From Excoecaria cochinchinensis (taxonomy: Eukaryota; Streptophyta; Magnoliopsida; Malpighiales; Euphorbiaceae), in assembly GCA_947683425.1 (NCBI GenBank), contig CANTUQ010000037.1, positions 8,228,501 through 8,292,500 of the forward strand: a stretch of DNA of 64,000 nucleotides, given 5' to 3'. The notes under the pieces were generated by a model. It made no database searches and was not told the origin of the DNA. It worked only from the letters and a program-made list of their open reading frames with translations. Of this stretch, positions 1 through 13,267 are shown one piece after another. Every line of letters starts with the position of its first letter. Positions within the stretch are counted from its first letter, which is position 1. Both the position numbers and the translations under genes were made by a program.

Positions 1-2064
1 ATGTTTTAGAAAAAGAGTTTGAAGTTGATAAAACTTTCTTACATCAGGATTTCTATTCTTCAAAAAATTAAGAAAAAAGAAATTGGTTTTTCAAAAATTT
101 TCTGGATAAAAGAAAGGAAATTCAAAATGAGTTTTATGACTTTGTCATGCAAAACAAAGCTCATGTTTTATTCTTTGACTTGTTTGAAATTTACGCATCT
201 CAAAATGAAATTTCATATCCATTCAAATCAAACACCAAGTCTGTCAAATCAAACACCAAGTCTGTCAACCCTGTTACCATTAGGAATAAGGTTATAGAAT
301 GGGAAATGGTAGATGGGAAAAGAATTCAATCTGAACATTCACCTTTAAGACAAATCAAAATTGCACATCTAGAAACTACGATAGATGCTGCACCTTTCAA
401 AACCCCAGGTAATGATTCAAACAAGAATATTAAAAATATTCTTCAACAAAATAACTTTACAAACACTCATCTTAGTACAATTGCCAAGCAGTTAACTAGG
501 ATAGAGGAAAACCAAAAAACCACTGTCGTTTTCCAAGTTGAATCGACAGTTTTAAAACTGAAAAGTTCAGTGTTCAAACCTTTTCAGGTCTCAAAAACAA
601 GTCAAAAATTGTTTCGGGAAGGTAAATCAGAATTTACCGAGGCTCTTAAAACCTAACTAAGTAGGATAGAGCATACCTCTACGTCTACACCAGAAGTTGT
701 AAAGGATACCCCTAAACGTAGCAAAGCTGTTAGTGCTTTAGATTAGGTATCTGACTCTGAAGATACATAGCCAAAATAGAAGGAGGAATTATTCAAACTT
801 GTTTGGCAGAAAGGTCAGCCTTTAACAATGGCCACAGCCCCAGACTTAGGCATAGAAAATAGACCAAACATTTTGTCTCAGTTTAAATTTAATGCCTCTA
901 CTGTCTATGAATGGAACATAGATGGTATGTCTGAATACAATATCCTTAGTCTACTACAACAGATGACTATGACCTCCAATGCTTACAAAACCCAAACCAG
1001 TACACCTGATAGAGCCATTGTTGAACTCTTCATTGCAGGATTTTCTGGACAACTGAAAGGATGGTGAGATTATCATCTCACTGCCCAACAGCAGTTAGAA
1101 ATATTAGGTGCTATCCAAACTACAAAGGATGGAACACCCATTCTCAACGAGATAGGTAACCCCATACCTGATGCTGTAGCCACCCTAATCCATACGATTA
1201 GTCTACACTTCATAGGTGAACCTTCTCATTTAAAAGATAAAAACGCAGAATTACTTTCAAACCTTATGTGTAAAAAGCTTTCTGATTTTCAAAATTACAA
1301 AAACACTTTCTTGACTAGGGTAATGCTTAGGGAAGATTCCAATCAACCGCTTTGGAAAGAAAAATTCCTTGCTGGCCTTCCTACTCTTTTAGGAGAAAGA
1401 GTCCGTAATAAAATCAAAGAAGCTTTTGGGATTAACCAAATTCCTTATAACCATCTGACCTATGGGGAATTAGTTAGTTTCACTCAAAAAGAAGGTTTAA
1501 AGATATGCTAAGATTTAAAACTTCAAAAACATTTAAAATGGGAGAAGAATAAAACCAGACAAGAATTAGGATCATTCTGTTAACAGTTCGAAGTCTCCGC
1601 AGAAGGTCAAAACAAAACCTGTGGAGGTTCCTGTTCCAAATCCTATAAAAAGTCTCATAAATGATTTTCTTCTAAACCAAACAAACAAGAGTTTTATAAA
1701 AGATCTAAACCACAGAAATCCTACAAGAACATAAGATCTTTTAAAAAATCCTTCAAACCAGCTTTCAAACAAATCACTTGTTTTAAATGTGGCAAACCCG
1801 GCCATACTTCAAAATATTGCAGACTTAACAAAAAATTTCATAAGTTACAAGTTGAGGAAAAAATAATACAAAAGATTGAAGCCATCCTCCTTGAAACATC
1901 TGAAAGTGAATCCAAAACAGAATCATCAGAAACAGAAGATTCTTTTCAAAATGATGAAGTTGCTGCCCTTGATTCCTCTAGTAGTGAGTCAGGTAGTAGT
2001 TTCAAATCAATAAAAGTTTTGACAAAAGATCAAGAACTGATTTTTGATATCATCAAACAAGTGG
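1..2064 (+). pseudogene. Endogenous caulimovirid copy A: broken coat-protein region
   Basis: This stretch is collinear with 20826-22868 of copy B, with most bases identical. It covers the MP-CP linker and most of the coat protein, including the CCHC zinc knuckle near 1780-1822 (CFKCGKPGHTSKYC). Many in-frame stops break it, for example near 655, 745, 1065 and 1510, so no long coat ORF survives. An 18-bp tandem duplication lies around 228-265 and is absent from copy B. The 5' part, including the movement protein, would lie left of the window. The 3' side ends abruptly after 2064, where hAT-like sequence begins. It is an old, non-functional copy. Family assignment (Caulimoviridae) rests on copy B, which has a tRNA-Met primer site, movement protein, protease and RT. 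Confidence 0.85.
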
Positions 2065-2294
2065 GAGGGGGGAGAGAGAGAGGCAAAGAGAGGGAGTGGC
2101 AACTTGGGAAAGAAAAAAAAAGAGAGTTTATATATCCTCTTTGATCGGGTTCGAGTTTTGAAGGTTTTAATCCGACCCGAACTATCTTATTTTTGAAGAA
2201 ACGACCCGATCCGAATACCCCAAACAACCTTACCAAAATAGTTAATTCGGGTCGATTTATTCGAGTTGGTCGGGTCATTCTTGCACACCCCCTA
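2065..2294 (-). mobile_element. hAT-type transposon end fragment
   Basis: The plus strand ends in TTGCACACCCCCTA at 2281-2294. Its reverse complement, TAGGGGGTGTGCAA, matches the TIR style of the complete hAT element at 17471 (TAGGGGTGTGCAAAA). Inside are several GGGTCGGG-type subterminal motifs. Read on the minus strand, these are followed by a TATA-like ATATATAAA and a CT-rich stretch (about 2065-2145). The other end is missing: the sequence joins directly to the broken viral coat region at 2064. It is therefore a truncated element or a deletion junction, and no target duplication can be assigned. Confidence 0.6.
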
Positions 2295-3149
2295 ATAAAT
2301 GCGATTTAATCACTAACCATGAACATGGCACACGTCGCAAAACCAGCGAATGTGGTGGTGATTGAAGATTCTTTAGAACAAAAACAGAAAAAAAAAAAAA
2401 ATTTCAATTTTCCGTTTCTAGTAGTTAATAACAAAGCCCACAAATAAATATCTAAAACAATGCCTTGCAAACGTGAAATTAGAAGCCAACGCACGCCACT
2501 CCACTCCCTTGTACTCCACGTTCTTTGGGTTTCCATCTGAATTTTCTTTGACTCATTGATTTAAATTCCTTTAAAATTGTATGTCCCCTTCACACACTTT
2601 TCTTATGTTCTTCATTATCAAAAGATCGCTCACTTTACCAACTGCATCTCATTCTTGTGAGTATTATTTATTTATTTATTTTCATCTGGGTTCTGTTTGG
2701 TTTGGGAGAAAAATTGAGGAAAAAGGAAATTTTGAAACTTGTGCTGCTGACTAGTTTGGTGCTCTTAGAAATTATTGTCTATGAAAATTGAATGACTGTT
2801 TATATGTTTCCTTCAGATTCACATAAGGTGGAAAATTAATTTATCTTTGATAATTATATTCTAATTTTAGTTCCTGAGTGGAAGACTTATTTAGTTATAT
2901 TTTGATTTTTTTTCTTTTTCAGTTACCTTCCCTTTATATTTTCTTCTGTAGATACTGTTAGTCTGTGTCAAACTTGTGATTGCCAAAGAAGATTCCGTAT
3001 GGTCATTATCTCGTGTTCACTGCAAAAGGGTCGTGATTTTCTTGGCTGAAAAGCTATAGTTGGATGAGTTATGTGTCAGGTTCATAATTCGCTTGTCATT
3101 AACCGAATTCTTATTGAAATTGTTGATCCACAGGAGTCTAATTCCTTGA
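2295..3149 (+). promoter_or_regulatory. Upstream region and 5' UTR of the ABC1K gene with probable leader intron
   Basis: There is no coding sequence here. A probable 5' UTR intron runs from a GTGAGT donor at 2657 to a pyrimidine-rich tract ending in CAG at 3131-3133. This leaves a short leader exon (3134-3149) just before the ATG at 3150. The transcription start probably lies in the 2540-2650 region, which has CT-rich patches. This is inference from splice-site consensus only; RNA evidence would be needed to fix the start. The hAT fragment ends about 850 bp upstream of the ATG. Confidence 0.45.
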
Positions 3150-6100
3150 ATGGCTGCAATACTGGCTTCAAGCAGCTGTTATTGCTGGAATGTTGATATG
3201 ATGAATCAAGGAAGGGCATTTGATAATCTCAGCTTCTCTGGTTCAATTTCAAACCCATTTGTGATGATTGAGAGGCAAACACGCAATCAGATTTTGAAAC
3301 ATGAAAGATTCCAAGCGGAAATGCAACAAACCGAGTCACCTGCCTCCAGGTTCACTAAAAAGGGCAAGGGGCGAGAAATCAAAATGGTACCTACCAGTGA
3401 GGTGATGAAAAGAAAAACACCTAATGGTAAAGAAGTGAAGACAGTGAATGGTGCAACGAAGGTTGTCAATGGAGCTAATGGTACAAAGCAAGTTATTAAT
3501 GGAGCAAGTATAGTTCCAAGAAGTCCTAGTGCTGCTTTAGTTAAGAGATCAAGATCTAGACAGACAGACAAACTTCCACAGCTGGAAGACTTGAAGGTTC
3601 TGCCCTCAGATGAAGGTTTCAGTTGGGCCAATGAGAATTATAGCAACTGGCAAAGGACTATTGATGTTTGGTCCTTTGTTCTTGATTTACGTGTCCGGGT
3701 TCTGTTTGACAATGCAAAATGGGCATATATAGGAGGCTTTACAGAAGATAAGCAGGTTAGATTTTGTAATTCATTTACTCTATTATGTGATGTTATACAT
3801 TTATGGGATTTCTGATGTAATTTTACACCTTCTACATATGATTTTCTTGAATGAAGACTTTTATTTAACTTTTGTTCCTTATATTCTCTTGTATTCAGAA
3901 AACTCGAAGACGAAAAACTGCCTCATGGCTACGGAAGCGTGTGTTACAGCTAGGCCCAACTTTTATCAAACTCGGACAGTTATCTTCAACAAGGTCAGAT
4001 CTTTTTCCACGGGAGTTTGTAGATGAGCTTGCCAAGTTGCAGGTATCTCTTGATCTTATTCTGTATTAGTTTGAATTGGCATTGGCAGCATTTCATAGCC
4101 ATTCTTCCATATTAATATCAATGAAGTTCCAGACTTGCACTCTTTGCTGGGTCTTATTTTTGGAATTTTATTGTTTCCTAATTATGTGATCCAGGATAGA
4201 GTCCCTGCTTTCTCGCCACAAAAAGCAAGAACCCTCATTAAGCGTGAACTTGGAGTTTCTATTGATATGCTATTCAAGGAGTTTGAGGACCAACCAATTG
4301 CTGCAGCTAGTCTTGGTCAGGTGTTTGATTTATTTTTAGTGCTACACTTTTAGTAGAAAAATTTGAATCCACCGTCAAAAGTTTCCTAATGTTATTTCTA
4401 CCCTTGAGCTTGAAAAAGAATAAGATAATACTATGATATTCGGGTTCCTCTATCGAAAACCTGCTAAGAAGAATTTTCTTGAAAGAAAATCTGAGAAGTG
4501 TACAAGTTGGAAATAGAAGCGTCTGTAGTTAAATTAAAAGCAGACAATGGAGACCCTAATGGTTCCTTGTACTAAATTCAGACTGTTGATTCTTTTCTTC
4601 TTTTTACTGATTTTCTTTATTAAATGTAAGTCACTTCTATTGAATGAATCCATATTCTGTCTTTAGGTGCATCGGGCTGTTCTGCATAACGGAGAGAAAG
4701 TAGTTGTGAAAGTTCAGAGGCCTGGTCTCAAGAGGCTATTTGACATTGATTTGCGTGAGTATTATATGATTTTTAACATTTTGACTTTGCTGATCCAGTA
4801 CTTGCTGATACACAACATATCAAATTTCATTTTTTTCCCTCCTTTTTCCGTCTTTTATTATTGCTGTCTCAATGCTACAATTAGTGTCCACTCACTATTT
4901 CCAGGAATTGCAAACTTCTGGTTAATGGTTGTAGTTGCATTAGTGATTCTGTTGCCCGTATCATTTTGCTTCTAATATGTGGATGTGGTATCAATCTATT
5001 TACATACTTCAAAATTTATGCATTGTCAAGCAAAATATGATATCTATGAGGCACTCTATGTTTTAACTCTTATTCATTGTTGAGCTAATTTTGATATCTT
5101 ATAAAGCACTATATGCCACACTTTTTTTTTTTTTTTTGTACATGCTCAATCACCCACATTTAGTTGAACTTTTTTTTTCATGGAGTGTAAGCTTTCCTGT
5201 CAAAATTGCAGGTAATTTGAAGCTAATTGCAGAATATTTTCAGAGCAGTGAAACCTTCGGTGGTCCATCTAGAGATTGGATTGGTATATATGAAGAATGT
5301 GCCAAGTAAGTCACAAGCAGCTGTTTTTTGTTATATTAGATTTTGAGGATCATAATTATGGAACATTTACTATAAAGTAACTGGTGGCGGCCACCTATGC
5401 CCCCTTGCAATTGTGCCTGATATTTTTCATGTTTATGTTAAAACCCGACATTTATGTTGGTCTCCATTTTATATAGATCTGTGCTATTACATACTAAGTT
5501 TTTAAGTTAATTAAATACATTATGGTGAAGCAGCATTTTTTACTCTATTCATTTTGGTATTTGAACTTGTATTTTACTCTATTCATTTTGGTCTTTGTCT
5601 TGGTTTTAGGATTTTGTATGAAGAGATTGATTATATAAACGAAGGAAAAAATGCTGACAGATTCCGCCGAGATTTTCGGAATATAAAGTGGGTTCGAGTA
5701 CCTGTATGTTTCTTGCTTCTAGCTTTTCTAGCTTTTTCTCATTAAATTTTTTTCCCTAGCACCTCCTTTTGTGCAATCATGAAATTTAATTGATTGGAAT
5801 TTGTACTGCGCATGTTCTTACTCGAAAATCAATTTTGTCCCTTGAAGCTGGTATTTTGGGATTATACTGCCACAAAAGTGCTGACACTGGAGTATGTACC
5901 AGGTTTCTGCCTAAACTAATGTATCTGTTTAACTTGTACATGCTTCTCCTTATAATATACATCAGAGTAAAGTTTGTATCTGCTTTATTTTAAGAGATGC
6001 AACAGCATTTTGGCAATCACAACATTTGGCATTACATTGTTAATTTGTATGCAGGTATTAAGATAAATCAGTTAAATGTCCTAGATTCGCGAGGATATAA

Positions 6101-9100
6101 CCGTTCTCAAATTTCATCGCGAGCAATTGAGGCATACTTGATTCAGGTATACAGCAAATATGCAAGCTACTTTGTAAACAGTGATTTTCAATGTCTGCTG
6201 CTTTCTTTGGATCACCATTTGATTTCTGCTGAATTCATGAAAAACTTCAGATTCTGAAAACTGGTTTCTTTCATGCGGACCCTCATCCTGGAAATCTTGC
6301 TATTGATGTGGATGAAGCACTCATCTATTATGACTTTGGCATGATGGGAGACATCAAGTCTTTTACTCGTGAGAGGTTGCTCGAACTCTTCTATGCAGTT
6401 TATGAGAAAGATGCAAAAAAGGTTCGTTCCCATCTCCTGATACTGTTCTAGGCTATTTGTGGAATTTTTCTGACTTTATGTTAAATGATAGGATTATTGA
6501 CACATTCTATTTGCAAAGCGATGTAAAATTTTAAAGCACACAGTCAATAATAGAATGGTCTAAAGTATGCATATGTGACACACTTGATCCGAAACACAGT
6601 GGCAGAATATGATGGGAGATGTGTTTAAAAGATTCATTCTCTCTCTCTCTCTTATTTTATTTTGATAAGTGATTTCATTTGTTCACAAAACTACCAGTTA
6701 CAAGGCATAAGACATCAGAGTGGAAGGAATCAGCAAAAGCAAAGTCTAGGAGGTAGAACTGTATTCATAGATTTTCATCACACAAACTGGCTAGTATCAG
6801 CAGTAACTTTGAACCTGTTGAAAAATAGTAAGAGAGAACTTGAGAAAGATGCTAATATCAGAATTACACAGTGATCCCTAACATTTGCATAGTTCTGTTA
6901 GCTCTGGTTTCTGTCTTAATTTCGTATGGAGGTTATCCATTCCATTTATTCTTTTCTTGACACCAGAGGACAACTCCTTGTACTTAGTTTTCTCTAAATC
7001 CAAATGCTACAATTTTTTTGGCACATCAACACTAGCTCAAATTTGTGGAAGCTGGAGTCATTGCTATTCTGCCTTATTTTTTGCAGGGTTGGGGTTGACC
7101 ACCCCAATTCTCCATTTTAATGAATCTAATTCCCCAGTTGCTTTTTTCTTTTCTTTCTTAAGAAATGTAACTTCATACAGTTTAATCAATTAATTCGCAA
7201 TCAGTTTTTCTTTTCTTTCTTAAGATCTGTAACCTCATTTCTCTGTCTCTTGCCCACGGTTAGAGTTATTAGAAAAGCTTTATCAATAAATTTTTTTGTT
7301 TACTTGATTGATCTAATTATCAGGCATCTGCCTGGCAGGTTATGCAAAGCCTCATAGATCTTGGAGCACTTCAGCCCACTGGAGATTTGTCATCAGTATG
7401 CTCAATACCAGAATATCTACATTTAAGAAAATGATTACTTAGTTACCTGTTAATGAATTCTTAAATAATTGGTAAAACCAATGATGCAAGAGCTTTACTT
7501 TTGGCATTTTACCAGGTGAGGAGGTCTGTGCAGTTTTTCTTGGATAATTTATTGAGCCAGACACCTGATCAGCAGCAGACTTTTGCTGCAATTGGTGAGG
7601 TAAGGAAACCTAAAGAATAAATGAGTACCTGCATGAAAATGCTGCTGATATTACAATCATGTTCATGGTGCATTACTCTGTGTTTGGACAGTGAACTGAA
7701 TTGGAAATGAAGGAAAATTATTGGTTTACCTCATACACAGGAGTACTTTAAATTTTATTCTACATTAGATAGGAAAAATAAATTAAAAAAAAAAATATTC
7801 TTTTGCTATTTAGTCTTGTTGGGCTATGGAGAAAGGAACATTGCTTTTCCCTAGCCGGATATTTGTCCATTAAAACAAAAGAAATGACACCTCATTATCA
7901 GATGTTCTCCCATTTTCCTCATCTCCGTACTTTCCTAAAACAGTATTGTGATTCCAGTTGTGTCATTCAGAAAATGGCTAAAGTGAACCAATTTGGGGAA
8001 GAAAATGAGTAACCATCAATTTTAGAAATCAGTTTCAACTAGAAATCAGTTTCAATTTTAGAAATCATCAATGTCTACTTTATTTATGTTTGATATATCG
8101 TACAAATTTGTTTAGTTTCATGTAATTCTGTATTATCTACGGGGAGCATTATATGATCCCTTTAGCCCCTGATCAATTGATATGATCCTTTCGTGACTTA
8201 TGATTGATAAACCAGAAATGTTTGTTAACTCCTCGTTCTTTGTTTAGGATTTATTTGCAATAGCTCTGGATCAACCTTTTCGGTTTCCATCAACCTTTAC
8301 ATTTGTTCTAAGAGCATTTTCAACACTTGAAGGTTCTCTCTCTCTTACCATCTACCCACTTTATGCTGATTTCGTTCTGACTTGTTCAATAAACACATTG
8401 TGGAAATTTTGTTTCAAATTTTTTGTATATTCTTGTGATGCTGGCCAGCGTTTAAGTGATAAATACAGTTACATCACCATATTGCTCTTTCCTTGATTTT
8501 ACTTTCTTACAGGTATTGGCTACACTCTTGATCCAAACTTTTCATTTGTCAAGATTGCCGCCCCTTATGCACAGGTTTTCATGTCTGCCTGGCTCCTTCA
8601 ATCATAAGAAATCTCTCCAATTGGTGCCTTATTCAATTTGCTAAGACTTTCCAATCTTGCAGGAACTTTTAGATCTAAGAAACAGGCAGCGTACAGGAAC
8701 ACAAATGGTGGAAGAAATAAGGAAACAAGCTAATGATGTATTGTCTTTTCTACTGATATTTATACTGTAGCATCATTTTCCTTGTGGCTATAGTTGCATC
8801 AGAATGCTGTCATTGTACCTCCATAAAAATGCAACAGATTGTAGTTTATTAATGTATTGAGAGCACCTGCATGCTGTTTCAGGCCAGAAGTTCCACCATA
8901 TCCATGCCTTCTAGAGTTCAACGGATAGAAGAGTTCGTGAAACAACTTGAAGCAGGAGACTTAAAACTTCGAGTTCGGGTTCTTGAGGTATTATCCCCTA
9001 ACATTTGCAGAGAATAGATTGTTCTGAGTCATTCAGTAATAGAAAAGTATAGTACAAAAAATTATGTGGTTCAACTTAAAATAGGCAAAGATGTCATCCC

Positions 9101-9478
9101 TTCAGGCTGCAGCCCTTAAAATCTTCTATGTTTATTTCAAGTTTTGCCTTATTTTGACACACCATTCAACTGCATTACCAGTCCGAAAGAGCAGCTAGGA
9201 AAGCAACAATACTACAAATGGCAACTATATACACAGTCATGGGAGGTACCCTTCTAAATCTTGGGGTAACCTTTAGCAGTCAAGGCATTCCAGTTATAGC
9301 AAACGGATCTTTCTTAGGTGCAGGTGAGCTTTTTCTTTATTCTCCTTTGCAGTACAAAACTTCAGATCATGATAGTCATCAACCTAAAAATTGTGAAATT
9401 GCAGGAGTTTTCTTGACATTATTTATAAGGTCAATGCAGCGGGTGAAGATGCTCGATAAATTTGAGAAAATGATATAG
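3150..9478 (+). CDS. ABC1K7: ABC1-family atypical kinase, chloroplastic (ABC1K7/SIA1-like)
   Basis: Seventeen coding exons with GT/AG borders and continuous phase give 717 codons: 3150-3755, 3899-4042, 4195-4320, 4667-4754, 5212-5305, 5610-5703, 5848-5902, 6055-6146, 6251-6421, 7339-7395, 7516-7599, 8248-8332, 8513-8574, 8663-8737, 8883-8987, 9182-9323 and 9405-9478 (TAG). The family signatures are in place: KLGQ at residues 226-229, AAAS at 286-289, the nucleotide-binding lysine in VVVKVQRPG (about 307), HADPHPGN at 441-448 and DFG at 461-463. A Ser-rich N-terminus of about 60 residues looks like a plastid transit peptide, and a hydrophobic segment lies near 660-705. ABC1K proteins are plastid or mitochondrial atypical kinases linked to prenyl-lipid metabolism and, for ABC1K7/8, iron and oxidative-stress responses. 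The N-terminal sequence fits ABC1K7 better than ABC1K8 from memory. The ATG at 3150 is the first after the predicted leader intron. No frame breaks are seen. Confidence 0.88.
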
Positions 9479-10886
9479 TTTCCAACCAGAAAAGTTCAAA
9501 TTTGTCTCACAAAATATATATTATATTGTTCATTTTTATAGTCATTGAAATTGTATAATTTATTTGAGGAAAAATAGTTCTTTTTGCATGCTCACAGGTT
9601 TATAGGCATGCATTGTATATGCAATCATTGTTAACGAGAAATCCTCCCTCGTATAAGATTTTCCTTTACGCTTTTACTTATGATGTATGAATACAAACAT
9701 ATCGACGATCAATTGTTAAAAGGAGTTTCAATAGTTTCAATAGATCTGAATTTAACAGGACTATACTTGTCTGTGAATGAAACAAAAGAGTCAAAATACA
9801 GTGTGTACCTTCATCGGGAAAACACCCTCTTTATCCACGTGCCGGCACTTGGTGTATTTCAATGCAAACATGAGAGTTTTGACAGATTGAAGTCCCTCTT
9901 CCTCCTGCCCGCAAACATAATCGCTGGATAGAACAAGTTTGAGAATTCTTTTTTACACCATAATTCTATAAGACTGATGGTTGATGCATGCTAATATTAT
10001 TAACTCTAACCCAATTCCTTATAATTAACAACATTATATAATTAATCACATTTTTTAGGCACGGAACTTTGACGTTTTGAATCATTCAACCAGAATTAGA
10101 AGAGCAACTTCTAAGAGTGCCACATGCAGCGAATCAATTGATAGTAACTGGATTAAAAAATAAAAAATAAAAAAATTTTCCTATCACATTATCCAATAAT
10201 TCTAATAAATAATTTAGAGTTAGCTGAAAAGAACCATTTTTCTCAAATTAATTTTCAAAGCTTGCACATTCCATTAGATTATACTCAGCTCTTAACTTGT
10301 TGTAGCACCATCAAGACTAAACCCACAAAATGCCAATTTATGTAAATGACTTTAAGAAGAAGAGAGAAAATAAATGTCGTAAATGGCCAAAAAGGATACA
10401 TGAATTGAGGTATGAACTTTCCAATCAATTTTTTTCCTAAATTACAAAGAAAAGTGACTAGCACCAAGAGAACTGAGGACTCAAAAGCTTTTCCGGGATT
10501 AAGAAGCCATAGGCCACTGCAACAAAGAGTTGAATTCCTCGCCTTTATTTAATTATCACCTTCTACACAACTAAGCACACACACATTCAAGTGCACATAT
10601 ATTAGGCAAATAGATTTTGTACATGGAAACTCCTGCAAAATTTTCTAACCTGCTGAAGGAAATAACCTAAAATAGCAATAAGTTGCATAATAAAAAGAAT
10701 GAAATAATTTGGTCAAATAATCAATTGAAATTAAATAAGAGACAAAGAGTTGAGCAGAGACCGGAAAGAGAGAGAAGGCCAAACAAGGTTGTGATTGGCA
10801 AGCAATTTCACTTTAGAGAAGTACCAGGAGAGATTGAGATCTTTTTTAGGTTTATGGAAGAGGAAACACAAATTCATTCGACGCCT
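9479..10886. other. 3' flank of the ABC1K gene, no gene seen
   Basis: This is AT-rich sequence after the TAG of the ABC1K gene. The first few hundred bases probably hold its 3' UTR, but no strong polyadenylation signal stands out. Short ORFs at 9680-9931 and 10683-11088 have no recognisable domain and are treated as chance. The region ends at the hAT terminus near 10887. Confidence 0.4.
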
Positions 10887-11706
10887 ATGTTCACGATTCC
10901 CCGTCCCCCTCGGAGACCCGACCCGATCGGGGCGGGGAATCGGGAGAAAAAATCCACGGAACGAATTCGGGGACGGGGAGCGGGTCTCCGTCCGGCGGGG
11001 ATCCCCGACCCAAAACCCTTGTATAAATAATTTTTTTAGATTTTGCCCTAACATGTTCTTTCTACCTTCTAGCTCCAGCCTCCACTAAACACAGCCTACC
11101 ACCAGCAGCCGCGTCTCCCACTCTCCACCAGCCCTTCCGTTGCCGTCGCCGTCGCCGTCGCCAACACAGCCTTTCTCTTCTGTCACCGTCGACATCGCCA
11201 GCACAGCCCGTCGCTAGCACTTCAAGGTTTTAATCTCTCTCACTTTCTCTGTTCTGCTTTATTATCTATGTTCTTCTAATATAGCCATGTCTTCCACTCG
11301 CTGGCAGCCCAGTTGTCGCCGTCACCAACAGCGCTTCGGTCTCTGTCGACAACAATGCCCTTCCGTAGCCGTCGCCCAAGATCCAGGTTCATTCTGCAAT
11401 TTTTAAGTCTTAAGTCTAATCTTTCCTGGCTACTTCCTACTTCTTTTATCAACTCTGTTGTAAACAAATAGAATATTAATTTTCAACCCAAATCGTCACT
11501 CACAAACACTAATTGAATAACTGTAAATATAGTTTGAAAATCAATTAAACGTTCACACTCACAGGTTACCAACATTTATTTATTTATTTGTATAAATTGT
11601 ATTTAATGATCAACCATCACCTTGCCATCCATCAATGTTATCCTCAGCTACCCATCAATCTCTTGCTTGTTGCTGAGGTAAACTTTCTGCTTCTTTTCTT
11701 TTGAAT

Positions 11707-12213
11707 ATGGTAAAGCCCTCTGTGTGTGTTGTTGTTTTCAGTCGTTTCTTGGTGTTTTATTACTTGTTTCTACATGGGTATGGTGTTTCTTGTTTGAACT
11801 CTGATGGGTCTGCTCTTTTGTCACTTTTGAGGAACTGGAATTCTGTGCCTCCTTCCATTACTTCAACCTGGAATGCTTCTGATGCTAACCTTCGTTCATG
11901 GTTAGGCATTCAGTGTGACAATACCTCTTCACACAATGTTATCAGTTTAAGACTCTTTGGTTATGGAATTTTTGGTCAATTAGGATTAGAAATTGGACAC
12001 CTTACCCATTTGCAGATTATTGATTTCAGTAACAATAGCCTCTCTGGAGAGATACCCTCAGCTTTAGGGAATAGTTGCAGCCTACTTGGGTCTCTTGATT
12101 TGTCTTTGAATTCCTTCTCTGGCTATATACCTCATAGTTTTAGGTACCTCCAGAGTTTAAGCATCTTGAATTTGTATTCTAATGTACTATCTGGTGAGAT
12201 ACCTGATTCATAA
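11707..12213 (+). pseudogene. N-terminal fragment of a PEPR-like LRR receptor kinase gene
   Basis: The open frame begins at ATG 11707 with a hydrophobic signal peptide. It continues through the LRR N-terminal cap (LNSDGSALLSLLRNW, then a WLGIQCDN-type motif) and about three leucine-rich repeats ending in GEIPDS before TAA. The cap and first repeats resemble the extracellular start of PEPR1/PEPR2-type receptors for Pep danger peptides. The rest of the LRR domain, the transmembrane segment and the kinase are missing. It lies between the promoter-like left end of a hAT element and that element's transposase, so it looks like a captured or retro-inserted fragment. Whether it is transcribed from the transposon promoter is unknown. 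A secreted decoy-like peptide is conceivable but speculative. Confidence 0.65.
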
Positions 12214-12720
12214 TAAATTCCCCGTTTAGATTGTTACAACTAATGTATATATTATCAGTTGCATTGGGGCAGTATTATAAGGCTTATTTGAGTCTACAAT
12301 CATTTTTACTTTTCTATACTTTTACATATAGTATAAATAGGCAGAAATCATGGGAAAAAATATAATCAAATTATATTTGTGTTTTGTCCAAATTCTGATA
12401 TGGAACTAAAAATTTAAGTTTGGAGCAAAATATTTTATCACTAGTGTATATTGTGAATACATCTGCTTGAGAGTAAACTTCAGTGGACCATTTGAAGAAA
12501 TATATGGGCTTGGCTCTTGGAGAACGCCCATTGCCCATTTTCCCTTAACTTGCAATTAATTCACTTTAATTTTTTAATTTGTTAACTATAAATTGGGCCT
12601 GAAAAAAATTGAAAACCCGTTAAATGAAAAGTTTAAATCGAGTTCAAATCGGTCTATGTGATTAACCAATTTGATTTAATACGAATTTTAATTTTTAAAA
12701 ATTATAATTAATAGACTTGA

Positions 12721-12764
<44 letters not shown>

Positions 12765-13267
12765 AAAAATAATTTAATTACCGAAAATTATCTACTTATC
12801 AATATTAATAAGTGATAAATTAGTATTAAATTAATTTTTTATTATCTTGTGGAGTGTTTATGTAATTTTTTTATTGTATTGAAATTAAATTTTAATTATC
12901 TGTATTTTAAAATTTAAAATTTTTATATTTTAATTTTATGAATACATATTTTTTTTTATGAAATATAGTGTAATTATGTATGTTTAATTTTTCAATTATT
13001 AACCGACTACATATAGTAATAAAACTTGTAGAATAATATAAAATTTAAAATAATGCTCAATTTTTGAACACAATATATAATAATATATTATTAGTTTGAA
13101 TCATAATAAATTTAAAATAAGTAAAATTTTCATCAATGACACAATACTTAGATCAAAAGGTCGCATAAACGACCATGAATTACTAATTTTAAACTTAATT
13201 TTTGTGTTTCTTGTCATGATATATTCATTCAATTTTTTTTTTATCTAGGTGCAATAGTTGTGATATC
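12214..13267. other. AT-rich interior of hAT element with (TA)n tract
   Basis: There is no coding signal. A (TA)n microsatellite occupies about 12725-12766, and the rest is AT-rich with several homopolymer runs. A splice acceptor-like TTATCTAG at about 13240-13248 precedes the transposase ATG, so part of this region may have been the first intron of the transposase gene. Confidence 0.5.

Noticed and set aside
10683..11088. Overlapping ORFs on both strands rich in Arg/Pro
   Set aside because: They lie across the GC-rich hAT terminus and change character at its border.
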